The position numbers and the translations under genes were made by a program. A stretch of 64,000 nucleotides of DNA from Leptodactylus fallax (lineage: Eukaryota; Chordata; Amphibia; Anura; Leptodactylidae). The notes under the pieces were generated by a model. It was not told the DNA's origin, searched no databases, and worked only from the letters and a program-made list of their open reading frames with translations. Below are positions 10,556-22,140 of this stretch, one piece after another; the first letter of the stretch is position 1, and every line of letters starts with the position of its first letter. The DNA is taken from the NCBI GenBank assembly GCA_947044405.1, contig CAMRHE010000134.1:439501-503500 (forward strand), read 5' to 3'.

Positions 10556-12163
10556 TCAGTGCACCCCCCCTCCCGGAGTTCCTGTGACCCCCCAGTTCTC
10601 TTTCAGAATGAATTGAGAGTAAATCCACGCTTCCCAGATTTTCTCAAAGCTGTGGAAAGAGTTATTTCCCAGGGCGATTATTCTTTCATAAGTGTATGTG
10701 CTATTTATGGCTGTTAACAGATCCGACATGAGCGGAGGAGCTACTGTCCTCCATCTTTGCCCCAACATCAATTTGGCTATAGTCAGAATTTTGCAAATAA
10801 GTTTTTTGTATGCCTTTAGTGCACTGGGAATTCCGGTTATCAGGATAGCCATGCTAGCGGTGTATGGGAGTCGGAAATCGAATAGCTCCGATAGCATCCC
10901 GAAGACCCCGTCCCAGTATCCTTGAATTATGGGGCAATTCCCCAAAATATGGATAAGGGATCCTCTACCCCCACATCCCCTCCAACAGTTCCCTGATTCA
11001 GAGGGATAGGCTAACTGTAGCATAATCGGGGTCCTATACCATCGTAATACTATTTTCATGGCCGTCTCAATGTGTGTGCTACACTTTAAGGATAGATGGA
11101 GCAGCCTAATTGCTTGCTGCCATTCCTCAAGGGTGAGAACTATCCCCAAATCTCTCTCCCAATACCGGAATGGGGTAGATCTAGTGAAGGTCGATATTCT
11201 GTCCATTTTGTCATACAGAAAACGCAATCCTCTCACCTTGGTAGAAAGCCAAGTGAAAAGGGCGCCACTGTGAGGCAAAAGTGTCACGGGATGCTTAGAC
11301 ACGAAGTGCCATATTTGAAAATATTTAAGGAAGTCGCCTATAGGGAGCCCGTATTTCTGTCTAAGGTCTGCAAACAATATAGGTTGTTCAGTGTCAGAAT
11401 ATAATTGAGAAATCTGTGTGATCCCCCTCGACTCCCAATCCGAAATTCTTAAGTCGTCGATTACCCATGACATTAGTGATAAAGGTATCTCAGAAATATG
11501 AAAGTGTTTCATAGGGTTAGCTTTCCCGTGCATTATCTTCCATGCCGCCAATGAGGCAACCATGACCGGGGAGAAGGATCTAGGAGCTAAAATGTTCCAA
11601 AAGGGTAACCACAGCGCATCTTCCAGTTTTAAAGGAGCGATAAATGCCTGTTCTATGTGCAACCATGGAACTAAGGTGTCCATTGATTTCCACCTAGCGC
11701 ACTGAGTGACCAGTGAGGCTATATAGTAGTTTCTTATCAACGGAACTCCCAGCCCTCCTGCCTCCTTTTGTTTGAATAGGCAGCTTTTGTTGATTCTGGG
11801 TCTCTTCCCATTCCATACAAATTTTGATATCATCCTTTGTGTTGTTTCAAAAAAGTAAACGGGAATGGGTATCGGGAGCGTGCGAAACAAATACAAAAGC
11901 CTAGGTAGTAGTAACATTTTAAAGGCCGCTACTCGACCTATCCAGGAGATATCTGTTTTTGACATTCGCTCCGTCTCTTCTTGCAATAGTTTTAACATTG
12001 GTATATAGTTACTTCTATAAAGGGTCTCTGGGGACGTTGTCATCTGTGTCCCCAGGTATTGGACATTGTCCTCCCTCCAGTCAAAGTCATAATTCGACTT
12101 CATTTGATGAAGCGAAGAAGGAGGGACATTCAAAGGTAGCGCCTGTGATTTGGCCATATTCAA
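10556..12163 (-). pseudogene. L1 ORF2, RT thumb and C-terminal part
   Basis: This 535-codon open stretch continues ORF2 after two small indels. It begins in MNMAKSQALPLNV, the region just after the RT catalytic motif. It includes the L1-typical KFVWNGKRPRI and KEAGGLGVPLIRNYY segments and the C-terminal cysteine-rich region CWRGCGGRGSLIHILGNC, a Cys/His arrangement (C, C, H, C) characteristic of L1 ORF2. It ends GVTGTPGGGVH* close to the 3' UTR. In an active element this part assists reverse transcription of the LINE RNA at the nick. It is interrupted from the RT core by the frameshift zone at 12165-12215. Confidence 0.93.
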
Positions 12164-12187
12164 TTTGTAAAATATAGTTGCCCAAAC

Positions 12188-14356
12188 TTAGTGATAATAT
12201 CCATTAGGCGGGGGGACAGAAGTTAGTGGCTTAGACAGGGTGAGAATAATATCATCAGCGTAGAGCGATATAAGATGAGTTTTATTCCCTATATCAATGC
12301 CCCCTATGTTGGTATCTAGTCTGAGCATTTGGGCCAATGGTTCCATGGAAAGAACAAATATCAGGGGCGAGAGGGGGCATCCCTGTCTGGTCCCATTTGT
12401 TATCAGAAAAGGGTCTGATACTACTCCATTAGTGAACACTCTCGCAGAAGGCGCGGAGTATAACGCCTCTATCGCCCTCAAAATAGCTCCAGAGAACCCC
12501 ATGTTTCTTAGCACCGAGAAGGCATACGACCAGCAAATGCGATCAAACGCCTTCTCAGCGTCCAACGCAAGGATCACCGCCTCTACTTTCCTACCGTCAA
12601 TGTAATGCATGAGGTTCAAAATGCGTCTGGTATTATCATAAGATTGCCTCCCCTTGACAAATCCCACCTGATCATTATTTATCAAGCTCAGGAGACAGGC
12701 TGCTAATCTGCTTGCTAGTAATTTGGCATAGATTTTCAGGTCGGAATTTAACAAAGAGATAGGTCGGAAGTTTTGGGGCTCAGTGGTCGGTTTTCCCGGC
12801 TTTGGTAGCGTAACCACCAAAGCCTCTTGGTTCTCTTTTGGGAGGGTACCGGAATCCATCGCGGCCGCCAAAAAGGACAGTAGCGGGTCTTTCAGGATTG
12901 TGAAAAATTGTTTGTAGTATTCATTGGTAAGGCCATCAGGGCCCGGAGACTTGTGAGATGGCAGCAATTTGATAACTGACAACAACTCCTCTGAAGTAAT
13001 GGGTGTGTTCAAAGAGTCCAGTTGTGACTCGGTGAGCTTCGGTAATTGGGCAGCTACAAGAAAGCGTTCAATGTCATCGCTCGCTGGGGGAGCGACCGCT
13101 GTGTCTTCCACGATATTGTAGAGGCCTTCGTAAAATGACCTAAAGGCATCAGCTATGCCCCTAGGGTCATATATTTTATAAGTGCCATCTTTACTATGAA
13201 GGAATTGAATTCTAGATTTTGCATGTTTTTGTTTGAGTTTGGAGGCTAGGAGTTTGCTTGCTTTATTGGACTGAGAATAATATGTAGCTTTGGTCCTTTT
13301 TAGATGTTTCTCATATTTATGCAATAAACAAGCTGTCAGTTGGTGACGCAATGTCATCAATTTTGCTGCATTGGATGGAGAGGGAGACTTTTTATTGCTA
13401 TTGTCGATGGATTTAATTTGGTGGAGCAATCTATCTATCTCTGCCAGTCTATTTTTCTTTTCTATATGCCCCAGGCGAATGAACGTTCCTCTAATAAAGG
13501 CCTTATGAGAGTTCCACAGGACATCAGGGCCAGGGGCAGAGGGGGTATTAATCATAAAGAATTCCTTCAGATCAGTCTCTAAAGTTGCTTTTAATTTCGG
13601 TTGTGACATTAAGAATTCGTTGCACCGCCATACAAACGCTCTTGGGCATTCATATTTTTCCGCTAGGGTTAAGGTTATTGCTGCATGATCTGACCAGGTG
13701 ATTACTGAGATATCAGATTGCAAAACCATAGGGAGGCTGGATTGCTCAAGTAAAAATAGATCTATCCTTGAATAACTATTATGTGCAGAAGAAAAGTAAG
13801 TATAATCTCTCTCAGTATTGTGGAGGATACGCCAGGCGTCAAATAATTCATGGCGCCATAACGCTTGCGAGAGAGAAGGGCGGTGTGTCGACACACCAGA
13901 AGTTGTGTCTACCATCGGGTCCGGAGCCACATTAAAGTCTCCCATCAATACTACACATCCCTGCTTCCTTTTTGCTACCGCTTTCGCCAGTCTACCCAAG
14001 AATGCCACTTGTTTCCTGTTGGGGGCGTAGGCTGATACCAGCGTATAAGTAATATTATTGAGACTACAATTTAGTATTATAAATCGCCCCCCCGGGTCTG
14101 CGTATTGTGACAATAGTTGGAACGCTACCGAGTCCCTAAGTTCAATCAATACCCCTCTACGTTTTGAGGAATAGTGAACATGAAATACATTTGGGTACGC
14201 TGGGTGTTGAAGGCGAAAGGCGTCCACCCTCAAAAGGTGGGTCTCCTGCACTGCCAGAATGTCACAGCCTTGATCCCGTACCTCGCGCCATAAATTGGCC
14301 CTTTTTTGAGGAGAGTTCAACCCTCTGACATTCATGGACATAATTTTAAGCACCAT
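12188..14356 (-). pseudogene. L1 ORF2, endonuclease and reverse transcriptase part
   Basis: The start is ATG at 14356-14354 (MVLKIMSMNVRGLNSPQKR). Residues about 1-235 are an APE-type endonuclease with QETH, MGDFN and the SDHAAI motif. Reverse transcriptase follows, with SPGPDG, NFRPISLLN, ALDAEKAFDR (motif A), GTRQGCPLSP (motif B) and LYADDIILTLS (motif C, YADD). All catalytic residues I can check are present. The frame leaves the true sequence in a CCCCCCG run at about 12208-12214 (a first indel) and ends in a false tail PPPNGYYH*. A second indel near 12165-12180 restores the frame used by the following piece. Family assignment to the L1/Tx1 clade is secure. Confidence 0.95.
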
Positions 14357-14772
14357 AATACACAGTCAGAAATGCATTAAAAGTCTTACCACACTTGCCC
14401 ATACCAAAGGATGTCCCTGTTTTCAGGAGGCGAGAATGTCTCCACCAATCGTATTCATTTCGCCCAGTGTGCCAGAACCAGAAAGGAAACAAACCATATA
14501 AACTACAGAACCGATGGACGACCCATCTTAGCTGCAACAAAAGAAAAAAAAAAGAAGAAGAAAGACAAACAAAGTACAGCGGACCAGCAGCTGTTGTGAT
14601 CTTGGGGGGACAAGTTCAACATCCGTGAACATATGGAATCCAAGATAGGTGAGTCTCTAGCTTTGTAGTCCTCTTTGTGGACGTCTTTGGGTTTTCGCTT
14701 GGCGCCACCCATCCGATATTGGACCGGGTGGGTTGTGGAGTGGAGGATCAACCATCGGAATATTCCATGCGC

Positions 14773-15949
14773 TTAACAATTTTTTTTCCCTTCCTCCAGT
14801 GTCTTGATAACATGTACCGAATTATTACGGGAGATGATCACCCGGACCGGGAATCCCCATTTGTATAGAATGTGATGCTGGCATAATGCTGCGGTAAGAG
14901 GGATAAATTGTCGCCGGATTTGTAATGTCGTGGCTGAGAGATCTGAATAAATAGAAATCTTGTGATATGGGTCAGGTAGTCAGTCCATCTTCCTTTGAGG
15001 TCATCAAAACCAGCTCTTTAGTACGGTAAAAATAGATTTTTGCCAGAACATCCCTGGGTACTGTTTCATCTAAATGTGAGGGTCTCGGAACTCTGTGAGC
15101 CCGATCAATAGTCAAGTCCATTTTCGTGAGATTCGGTAATAGCGATCTTATCATATCTTGGAGGAAAACAGTTAAGTCTTTTGGAGGTACTGATTCTGGG
15201 ATCCCTCTAAATTTGAAGTTATTTCTTCTGGAACGGTCGTCTAAGTCGGCTATCTTAGCTTTAAGAAAGGTCACATCCCGCTCCACGTCGTAGTGCGCAT
15301 CTATAAGAACATTATGTGATGCAGCAAATTCCGCCATTTTAGTTTCAACATGTACCATACGACTTTTTAACTCTTGAAGATCTTTATCTAGCGGTTTCAC
15401 CATCAGGGACATGTCTGTCTTTAATGACTTACAAAAGGTCATAAGCATATTTTTCATAGAAGCTTCAGTTAACAAACTTTCCGTCGCCGGGATATCTGCA
15501 AAGAAATCAATAGCTGGGGGTGTATGTGGTATAGTGTTGCTCACCTCTTCTCCTTGCAGACCAGCGCTCTGTAGTTTGGGCTTTTGCCTCACCGGACTCG
15601 CGGTGGGCGATTGCTGCGTTCCCAGGCTTGCTGCAGTTGTAGGCCCTGCGGCGCCATTTTGGGTAGGCCCGGGATCCGCTCCCGTCCCGGCCCGCCGGGA
15701 GGGAGATCCATGCGATCCGGAGTCCGCCCGCTCCATCAGCTGATGCAGAGATGGGGCCGACAGCGCTCTCCTCTGCGCGGACAGCGAGAGAGAAAGCGCA
15801 TCCTCCGGAGGGTCACCAGAAGGAGTCGAGGCTCCGGAGGTCACTTCAATGCGCGGGCCGTCGCCATCTTGCTCCTCTCCTCCTCCGTGAGAGAAGAAGA
15901 AATCCAGGATCTTTTGCGGCTTCACCACTGATTTACGTTTCCTAGGCAT
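14773..15949 (-). pseudogene. L1 ORF1, nucleic-acid-binding chaperone, frameshifted
   Basis: The first reading frame (15949-14972, 325 codons) begins MPRKRKSVVKPQKILDFF. It has a disordered Pro/Ser/Gly-rich N-terminal third, a helical coiled-coil region (about residues 165-230) and the RRM core DRSRRNNFKFRGIPE near residue 240, followed by IDRAHRVPRP. After an indel near 14980 the C-terminal domain continues in another frame to 14773 (LPDPYHKISIYSDLSATTL, then YKWGFPVRV), the usual end of L1 ORF1 proteins. In live elements ORF1p trimers coat LINE RNA in the cytoplasm. The single shift makes this copy non-functional. Confidence 0.92.
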
Positions 15950-16084
15950 CTTCCCAGGTAAGTTCCCGTTCCTAGGGTAGTTTTAGATTGTCGCTCCACG
16001 GGCTGGTCGCTGTGTAAATGTCGCTAGCTGAGACTCAGGCTGGGGAGCTCAGAAACTATGCGACCATGTCGTATCGGGGCTAGC

Positions 16085-16100
16085 CAGTCTGAAAAATTAG
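16085..16100. repeat. L1 target site duplication, right copy
   Basis: Identical to 10118-10133. It marks the 5' junction of the minus-strand L1. Confidence 0.95.
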
Positions 16101-16468
16101 GAAACTTTGAAAGTGTCCCCAAGTGCAGTGGCCAAAACCATCAAGCGCTACAAAGAAACTGGCTCACATGAGGACCGCCCCAGGAAAGGAAGACCAAGAG
16201 TCACCTCTGCTGTAGAGGATAAGTTCATCCGAGTCACCAGCCTCAGAAATCGCAGATAGCAGAAGCTCAGATTAGAGACCAGGTTAATGCCACACAAAGT
16301 ACTAGCAGCAGACACATCTCTACAACAACTGTTAAGAGGAGACTGCGTGCAGCAGGTCTTCATGGTAAAATAGCTGCTAGGAAACCACTGCTAAGGACAG
16401 GCAACAAGCAGAAGAGACTTGTTTGGGCTAAAGAACACAAGGAATGGACATTAGACCTGTGGAAATCT

Positions 16469-17062
16469 GTGCTTTGGTCTGATGAGTCCAAATTTGAGAT
16501 CTTTGGATCCAACCACCGTGTCTTTGTGCGACGCAGAAAAGGTGAACGAATGGACTCTACATGCCTGGTTCCCACCGTGAAGCATGGAGGAGGAGGTGTG
16601 ATGGTGTGGGGGTGCTTTGCTGGTCACACTGTTGGGGATTTATTCAAAATTGAAGGAATACTGAACCAGCATGGTTACCACAGCATCTTGCAGCGGCATG
16701 CTATTCCATCCGGTTTGCATTTAGATGGACCATCATTTATTTTTCAACAGGACAATGACCCCAAACACACCTTCAGACTGTGTAAGGGCTATTTGACCAA
16801 GGAGAGTGATGGGGTGCTACGCCAGATGACCTGGCCTCCACAGTCACCAGACCTGAACCCAATCGAGATGGTTTGGGGTGAGCTGGACTGCAGAGTGAAG
16901 GCAAAAGGGCCAACAAGTGCTAAGCATCTCTGGGAACTCCTTCAAGACTGTTGGAAGACCATTTCAGGTGACTACCTCTTGAAGCTCATCAAGAGAATGC
17001 CAAGAGTGTGCAAAGCAGTAATCAAAGCAAAAGGTGGCTACTTTGAAGAACCTAGAATATAA
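16469..17062 (+). pseudogene. Tc1-like transposase, catalytic part
   Basis: The original start is ATG at 10047 (MARKK), beyond the L1. There an early stop follows eight codons (AAG TAA). Downstream of the L1 the helix-turn-helix remainder (about 16105-16460) is frame-broken, and from 16469 the catalytic domain is open to TAA at 17060-17062. The DDE residues are visible: [16 protein letters not shown] and LNPIE, with HGGGGVMVWGCF between. It would cut and paste the element at TA sites in the nucleus. The loss of the N-terminus, the stop and the L1 make it inactive. Confidence 0.92.
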
Positions 17063-17454
17063 GACATATTTTCATTTGTTTCACACTTTTTTGTTAAAGT
17101 ATATAATTCCACATGTGTTATTTCATAGTTTTGATGCCTTCAGTGTGAATCTACAATTTTTATAGTCATGAAAATACAGAAAACTCTTGGAATGAGAAGG
17201 TGTCTCCAAACTTTTGGTCTGTACTGTACATACACACACACACGTGTGTATCAACCTGGCATTGTGTTAAATGTTTGTACATTAATCTTTTTCCCTACGA
17301 CACTAGGCCAGTAATCCTCTTTGACACTTGTACAGTATGACTCTAAAATACTGAGTGGATATACAATGCAGAAGGGGTTTTTCTTGTGCATCAACTGGAG
17401 GAAGCTAGTAGAAAACCGCCAATATCATATCAAGTTTTATAAACATGCCACTGT

Positions 17455-17770
17455 GTTCACACGGAGTTTTTTGGCAGTGGATTTTGACGTGGAATCCGCC
17501 TCAAAAAACGGCTCCCATTCATTTCAATGGGAGTCAGTAGAGTTTTTTTTTCCCCTCCGGGGTTTTTTTTCCGCTAGCGGAAAAAAAGCGACATGACCTA
17601 TCTTCAGGCGGATTCCGCCTGGAAAAGCCAATCGACGTCAATGGGAGGTGGAAAAACCGCGACGCGGCTTTTGCAAAAACCACGTCCAAAACCATGATGC
17701 TCAGTGGAATCTGCATTAAGATAGGTCTTGACACTTTTTCCCCTCTAGCTGAAAAAAAAACGCCTGCCAA
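17455..17770. repeat. Degenerate foldback MITE
   Basis: The left half (GGATTTTGACGTGGAATCCG, AATGGGAG) and right half (CGACGTCAATGGGAG, AAAACCACGTCC, GTGGAATCTGC) contain partly complementary blocks. Ends cannot be fixed. The rest of 17227-18018 shows nothing recognisable. Confidence 0.5.
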
Positions 17771-18018
17771 ACAAAAGACAAAAACAATCTAACATTCTGC
17801 AGACCCCTCTGGCAACAAACAGTTCTGATCTGATGAGGCAAGGAGTCCACAAGAACTCTCTGCCACAAAGACATTAGCAGCGGTTCCTTGGTCCAGTGTG
17901 AGCCTCCGTGAATCAGTTTATTTTATTTTTTTACAGCATCCCACTAGAACAGGGGCATGGGCAGCCTGAGTCATCACCCAGCAGTTTCGATCGGACCAAA
18001 CACGGCCAAAACGAAACT

Positions 18019-18332
18019 ACTATTATTATATCTCTTCAGACCCCACAGTATAATAATCGGAGCCCCAGGGGAGGTGATCAAACATACAAAAACAATGTTA
18101 CTCACCTTTCCTGCGCTCCGCGATGGCTCTGTAGGCGCTTCTGCCTGACGTAAGAGACCGCTGACAGGGCCTCAGGGGTCACGTCGATCAACTCAATCAA
18201 TGGCCAAAGAGAACAGAGCGGCTGCAGAGCGCAGGTAAGGCGAGTAGCATTGTTTTTTTATGTTTGTCACTTCTCTTGGCCCTCCACTTATTATACTCTG
18301 GGGTCTGAAGAGACCCCACAGTATAATAATAG
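18019..18332. repeat. Palindromic module, copy 1 (splice-donor type)
   Basis: The outer ends are small hairpins around CAGACCCCACAGTATAATAA. Inside, CCCAGGGGAGGTGATCAAACAT pairs with the complementary right arm near 18265-18290. Between the arms lies a GC-rich core with TGACGTAA (18146) and TCACGTCG (18178). Each arm carries an outward 5' splice-site sequence: minus strand GGTGAGTAAC at 18097-18106 and plus strand GCAGGTAAGG at 18231-18240. Copies 2 and 3 are at 29149 and 41741. Confidence 0.75.
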
Positions 18333-20720
18333 CTAGTGAGTGGTGAAAATTGGAATATTATAAAAGTTAGAATATTATACCGTGTGCAGGGGCTGCTATG
18401 TGTTTTCTGTATCAAGGATGTGTTTTTGCACAAAAAACTCAGGCATTTTTTTTTTTTGTGTGCAAAAATGCACCATGTGAACACAGTTTTACATCAAAGT
18501 AAAAGTTCCAGTGGCTTAAGAATATAGCTGCATCCAGATACATAGTGTGATATCACCATAAGGATGCTGCCATACGGTGCTCCTGGACACATTTACCACT
18601 AATTGGGGGATGTACATGGACGTTCATTGCTTCTAATGGGAAAGTACAGGTGCGTCCCAGGAAATAGCAGTAAACGTATGTGTCCTAAAGCATCTGGTGG
18701 CAGCACTTCTGTGTTATGGTTTGTGGTATATGACTTTAGTTTAGGGGTCGTCAGCCTTACAATTATTGACCGGCACTCTGAGTACCTCATCTTTGATTTT
18801 TTTAATTAAAATCGGCATGCCGATCATAAAAGATTGCCTACCCTTGCACTAGAATGAGATCTGGCGAATATGGAAGATAAGTCGACACGGTTAACTCTTT
18901 ATTCATGAACAATTTTGAAGTGTGGTAGGGGTATTATCCCACTGAAACAGGACACCGCCATTGGAAAATACTGTTGCCAGGAAGGATCTTGGTCTGCAAC
19001 AATGTTTTGTTTGGTAGTATGTGTCTAAATAACATCCACACAAATAACAGGACCCAGTGTTATCCAGTGCATCCTGGTGCAATGTATTTTCTAGCCTTTC
19101 ACATGGTGCAGAAAAAAACCATGTTTCCTCAGACCCAACCACCTTCTTCCACTGCTTCCTGGTCCAGTTCTGATGCTCACATGCCGATTGTAGATACTTT
19201 CATTGGTGGACATAAGTTATGATAGCCACTGTGACTGGCCTGCATCACTGTATGTTGTGACAACTTTATATACAGCATTAAAAGAACACTAAACCCAGAA
19301 AAAGCACAAAAGAAAAGAAAATCTCCCAGCCCTTCCTCCATTGATCTTTTTTTTCTCTTGGTTCTACTTTTTCTCACATTACAGTTAAAACTGAGAAATA
19401 TATAAAGAAACCTTCTCTGTACGTCCCAGAAGCTCAGCCACCCTCCTCCTCCTCCTCACAGTCATTTGACTGTTATACAAATTGTAGCTACAGGAGTCCC
19501 TTGGTAAAGCCACACCCCATTGCCAGTCAGTAGCCCACCAGGAGAATAAAACAATCATCAGATTGATAATAGTGAAAGCTACTATATTTCTTTCTTTAGC
19601 TTTCATTGTTGGGTTTAGAGTTCCTTTAACCCCTTCCTGATATCTGCCATACATGTACATCAGATGGCAGGACTTTAAACATAGCGCTCACTCAGAAGCA
19701 GAGCGGGCACCATAGCATCTGCTAACTGATGGTAATGCCAGCAATCAGATACATTGGTCAAATGCAACCGAGTGACCTGTAGAGCAGTGGCAAGTGAGCG
19801 CTACCATGTTAAAGAGGATCGGGGTTCCCTCAGAGTGAGATTTGGGGGTTGCAATTTGTTTACATGACAGCTAGATGCCAATTGAAGGCTCCCAGGCCTG
19901 TCATTACAGAGTTTCTATTACACGGTGCCATAGGCTGACTGTTCCAGAAATAAATGGATTTAATAATATACCGCAGTACATTAGTATTGCATTATATTGT
20001 ATGAATGATCAGACCTTTTAGGGCTACAGTCCTATAGGTGGTCTAAGTAAAAAATAAAAAGTTTATAAAAATATATTTATACAGTTTCAAATCACCTCTC
20101 TTTCCCTAGGTCAGATATAAAAATAAACAAAGACAAACATAAATGCATTAACCCCTTCCTGCCGCAGGTATATTTAAATTTTTGTTTTTGCCTCGTCTCC
20201 TTCCAAACCCCATAACTTTTTTTATTTTTTCATTCACAGAGCCATATGTGAGTTTAATGTTTGTGTGGCAAATTGTATTTCCTAATGGTACTATTTAATA
20301 TTCCCTATAAAGTACTGGGATGCTGGGAAAAAAAAAAAATCAGAATGGGCTGGAATTGGAGAAAAATTGTGTTTGTACAACTTATTTTCTTTGTTTTTAT
20401 GGCATGCACTGTGCAGCCAAAATTAATTCACCTGTATTCTATGGGTTGATACAATTCCAGGGATACCACATATATATAGTTTTATCTACGTTTTAATCCC
20501 TTAAAAAAAAAAAAAAAAAAAAATCCAAAACTTTGCAAAAAGGAGTTATATTTTTTTTTTTATTACACCCGTAACTTTTTATATTAAATAATTATATATA
20601 CTATTTCTGTGTACAGGGATTGCGGGGCCAGGTGTACTTTTTAGTTATACTATTTTGAGAATGTTTATTGCTTTGATCACTTTTTATTCAAATTTTTAAT
20701 ACGGGCAAAAAAAAAACTAA
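18333..20720. other. Intronic or intergenic DNA with diverged repeats
   Basis: About 19960-20520 (CACCTCTCTTTCCCTAGGTC, AAATAAACAAAGACAAAC and surroundings) is a diverged relative of 37490-38150. A homopolymer A-run is at 20503-20522. I see no exon. Confidence 0.5.
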
Positions 20721-21124
20721 GGGTGGATCCACACCTGCGTTTGAGTCCATCCGCTGCCAATCAGAGTGAAAATCTCGGCAAACAGAATAGGCATCGGATA
20801 CCGACAGGTTAGCGACGCATTGGTTAAAAATGGGTTTTTAAAGCAATGCACGGGTGTGCGCTTACACCCTCTGCACCGCGAAGCCGTTTTTTTTTCGTCG
20901 GACACAAAGTCCTGCATGTCCGACTTTGTTTCCGACGCAAAAACTGGATTCGCAGCGCAGAGGGTGTAAGCGCACACCCGTCCATTGCTTTAAAAACCCA
21001 TTCAAATGAATGGGTTTTTAACCAATGTGTCGCTAACCTGTCGGTATCCGATGCCTATCCTGTTTCACGAGATTTTCACTCGGATTGGCAGCGGACGGAC
21101 TCAAGCGCAGGTGTGAACCCACCC
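20721..21124. repeat. Foldback MITE flanked by TAA (Harbinger-like)
   Basis: The arms of about 180 bp are near-perfect inverted copies, starting GGGTGGATCCACACCTGCG on the left and GGGTGGGTTCACACCTGCG on the complementary right. TAA stands on both sides (20718-20720 and 21125-21127), the 3-bp duplication typical of PIF/Harbinger elements. The high arm identity suggests recent activity. Confidence 0.75.
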
Positions 21125-21127
21125 TAA

Positions 21128-21924
21128 GTTTGTAGATACCTATTGTAATGTGTATTTATTTCACTTTATTTTTTACTTTTATATTTGTTCTAGGGAAAGG
21201 GGTTGTGATTTGAATTTTTAGTTCTTAGTTTTTTACTTTTTTTTTTTTATACTGTAATTAACCCCTTAAGAACACTGGGTAGTTTGTATGGCGACTTTGT
21301 TTTTCTTTCAGATTTTCCTTCTCCATCTTCCAAAATTCATAACTTTTATTTTTCTGTCGCTATAGCTACGTGAGCGCTTATTCTTGGTGTGACGAGTACT
21401 TTCATTTTGCACTATTTTCGGCTACATATAATGTTTTCATTAGCTTTTATTAACGTTTTTAGGGGGTCTGTGTGAAAAAACCCACAACCCTATCATAATT
21501 TTTTGCATTTTGCTTTTACGGCATTCACTTTGCATTATTTTTTTATATTTTATTTTTAATTTTTTTTTTATTGCAGCACATCACACATAGGCTCCCTATG
21601 TGTTATAGGGAACGACAGTCAGGAGACCGTCTGGCTGCCATGGCAAACCCTCGGACCCTGTGATCTTATTTGCAGGAAATCCGAGTGATAGGGGAGCCAT
21701 CTTGCCACTAGACCCTATGGATGCCGTGATTGCTATTGATCATGACATCCGAGGGGTTAATCATTAGGCTACAGGACGCCATGGTAACGGATTGCCAGCC
21801 CGGTAACATGTTACAGGGACCAGTGGCACTGATCGCGGACATTAGCACCGGGTCTCTCTGGTATTCAGCTTTGGAGGCCCTTTCTCATGAAAATCACTGT
21901 TTTATTAATATGCAAATGAGAGGA
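21128..21924. other. Repeat-like DNA, no gene seen
   Basis: It includes T-rich stretches and another diverged piece (21240-21560) of the repeat also seen at 19960 and 37490. I see nothing coding. Confidence 0.4.
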
Positions 21925-22140
21925 AGAGCGTCCTGAGGCCCCATATTGTGGAAACGCAACTTTTTTTGCTGCAGATTTTGCTGCGTTTGAGCCAAAGCCA
22001 GGAGTGGATTGAGCAGAAGGTAAAAGTATAAGAGCTTCCTATATATTTCCCATTCCTTTGGTAGCCATTCTTGACTTTATCAAAAAAAAAGCAGCAAAAT
22101 CTGCAACAAAAAAAACTGCATTTCCGCAATAGCCTTACCC
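21925..22140. repeat. Foldback MITE (GGCCCCATATTG family)
   Basis: GCTGCAGATTTTGCTGCGTT on the left pairs with AGCAGCAAAATCTGCAAC on the right, around a middle with TATATATTTCCCATTCCTTT. A second copy is at 38311-38525, and a possible distant relative is at 61364-61690. Confidence 0.7.

Larger units (their letters stand above)
10134..16084 (-). mobile_element. Nearly full-length L1/Tx1-clade LINE
   Basis: It is flanked by a perfect 16-bp duplication, as made by target-primed reverse transcription. On the minus strand the order is a ~135-bp 5' UTR (16084-15950), ORF1, ORF2 and a 3' UTR ending in AATAAAAACTATTGAAA at the target site rather than a long poly-A. An A-run lies slightly upstream (10155-10165). 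ORF1 has one frameshift and ORF2 two, so the copy is dead but recent. Insertion occurred inside a Tc1 transposase gene, dating it after that transposon. Confidence 0.97.
9783..17226 (+). mobile_element. Tc1-like transposon split by an L1 insertion
   Basis: The element consists of 9783-10133 and 16101-17226. The left piece (caactgaaaatatgtcttat... to the transposase start) is an inverted copy of the right end around 16950-17080, so the family has long terminal inverted repeats. The right end finishes CTTTTGGTCTGTACTG at 17226 followed by TA. The left outermost part is missing and a CA microsatellite stands in its place. The 5.95-kb L1 at 10134-16084 separates the transposase N-terminus from the rest. 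Confidence 0.93.
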
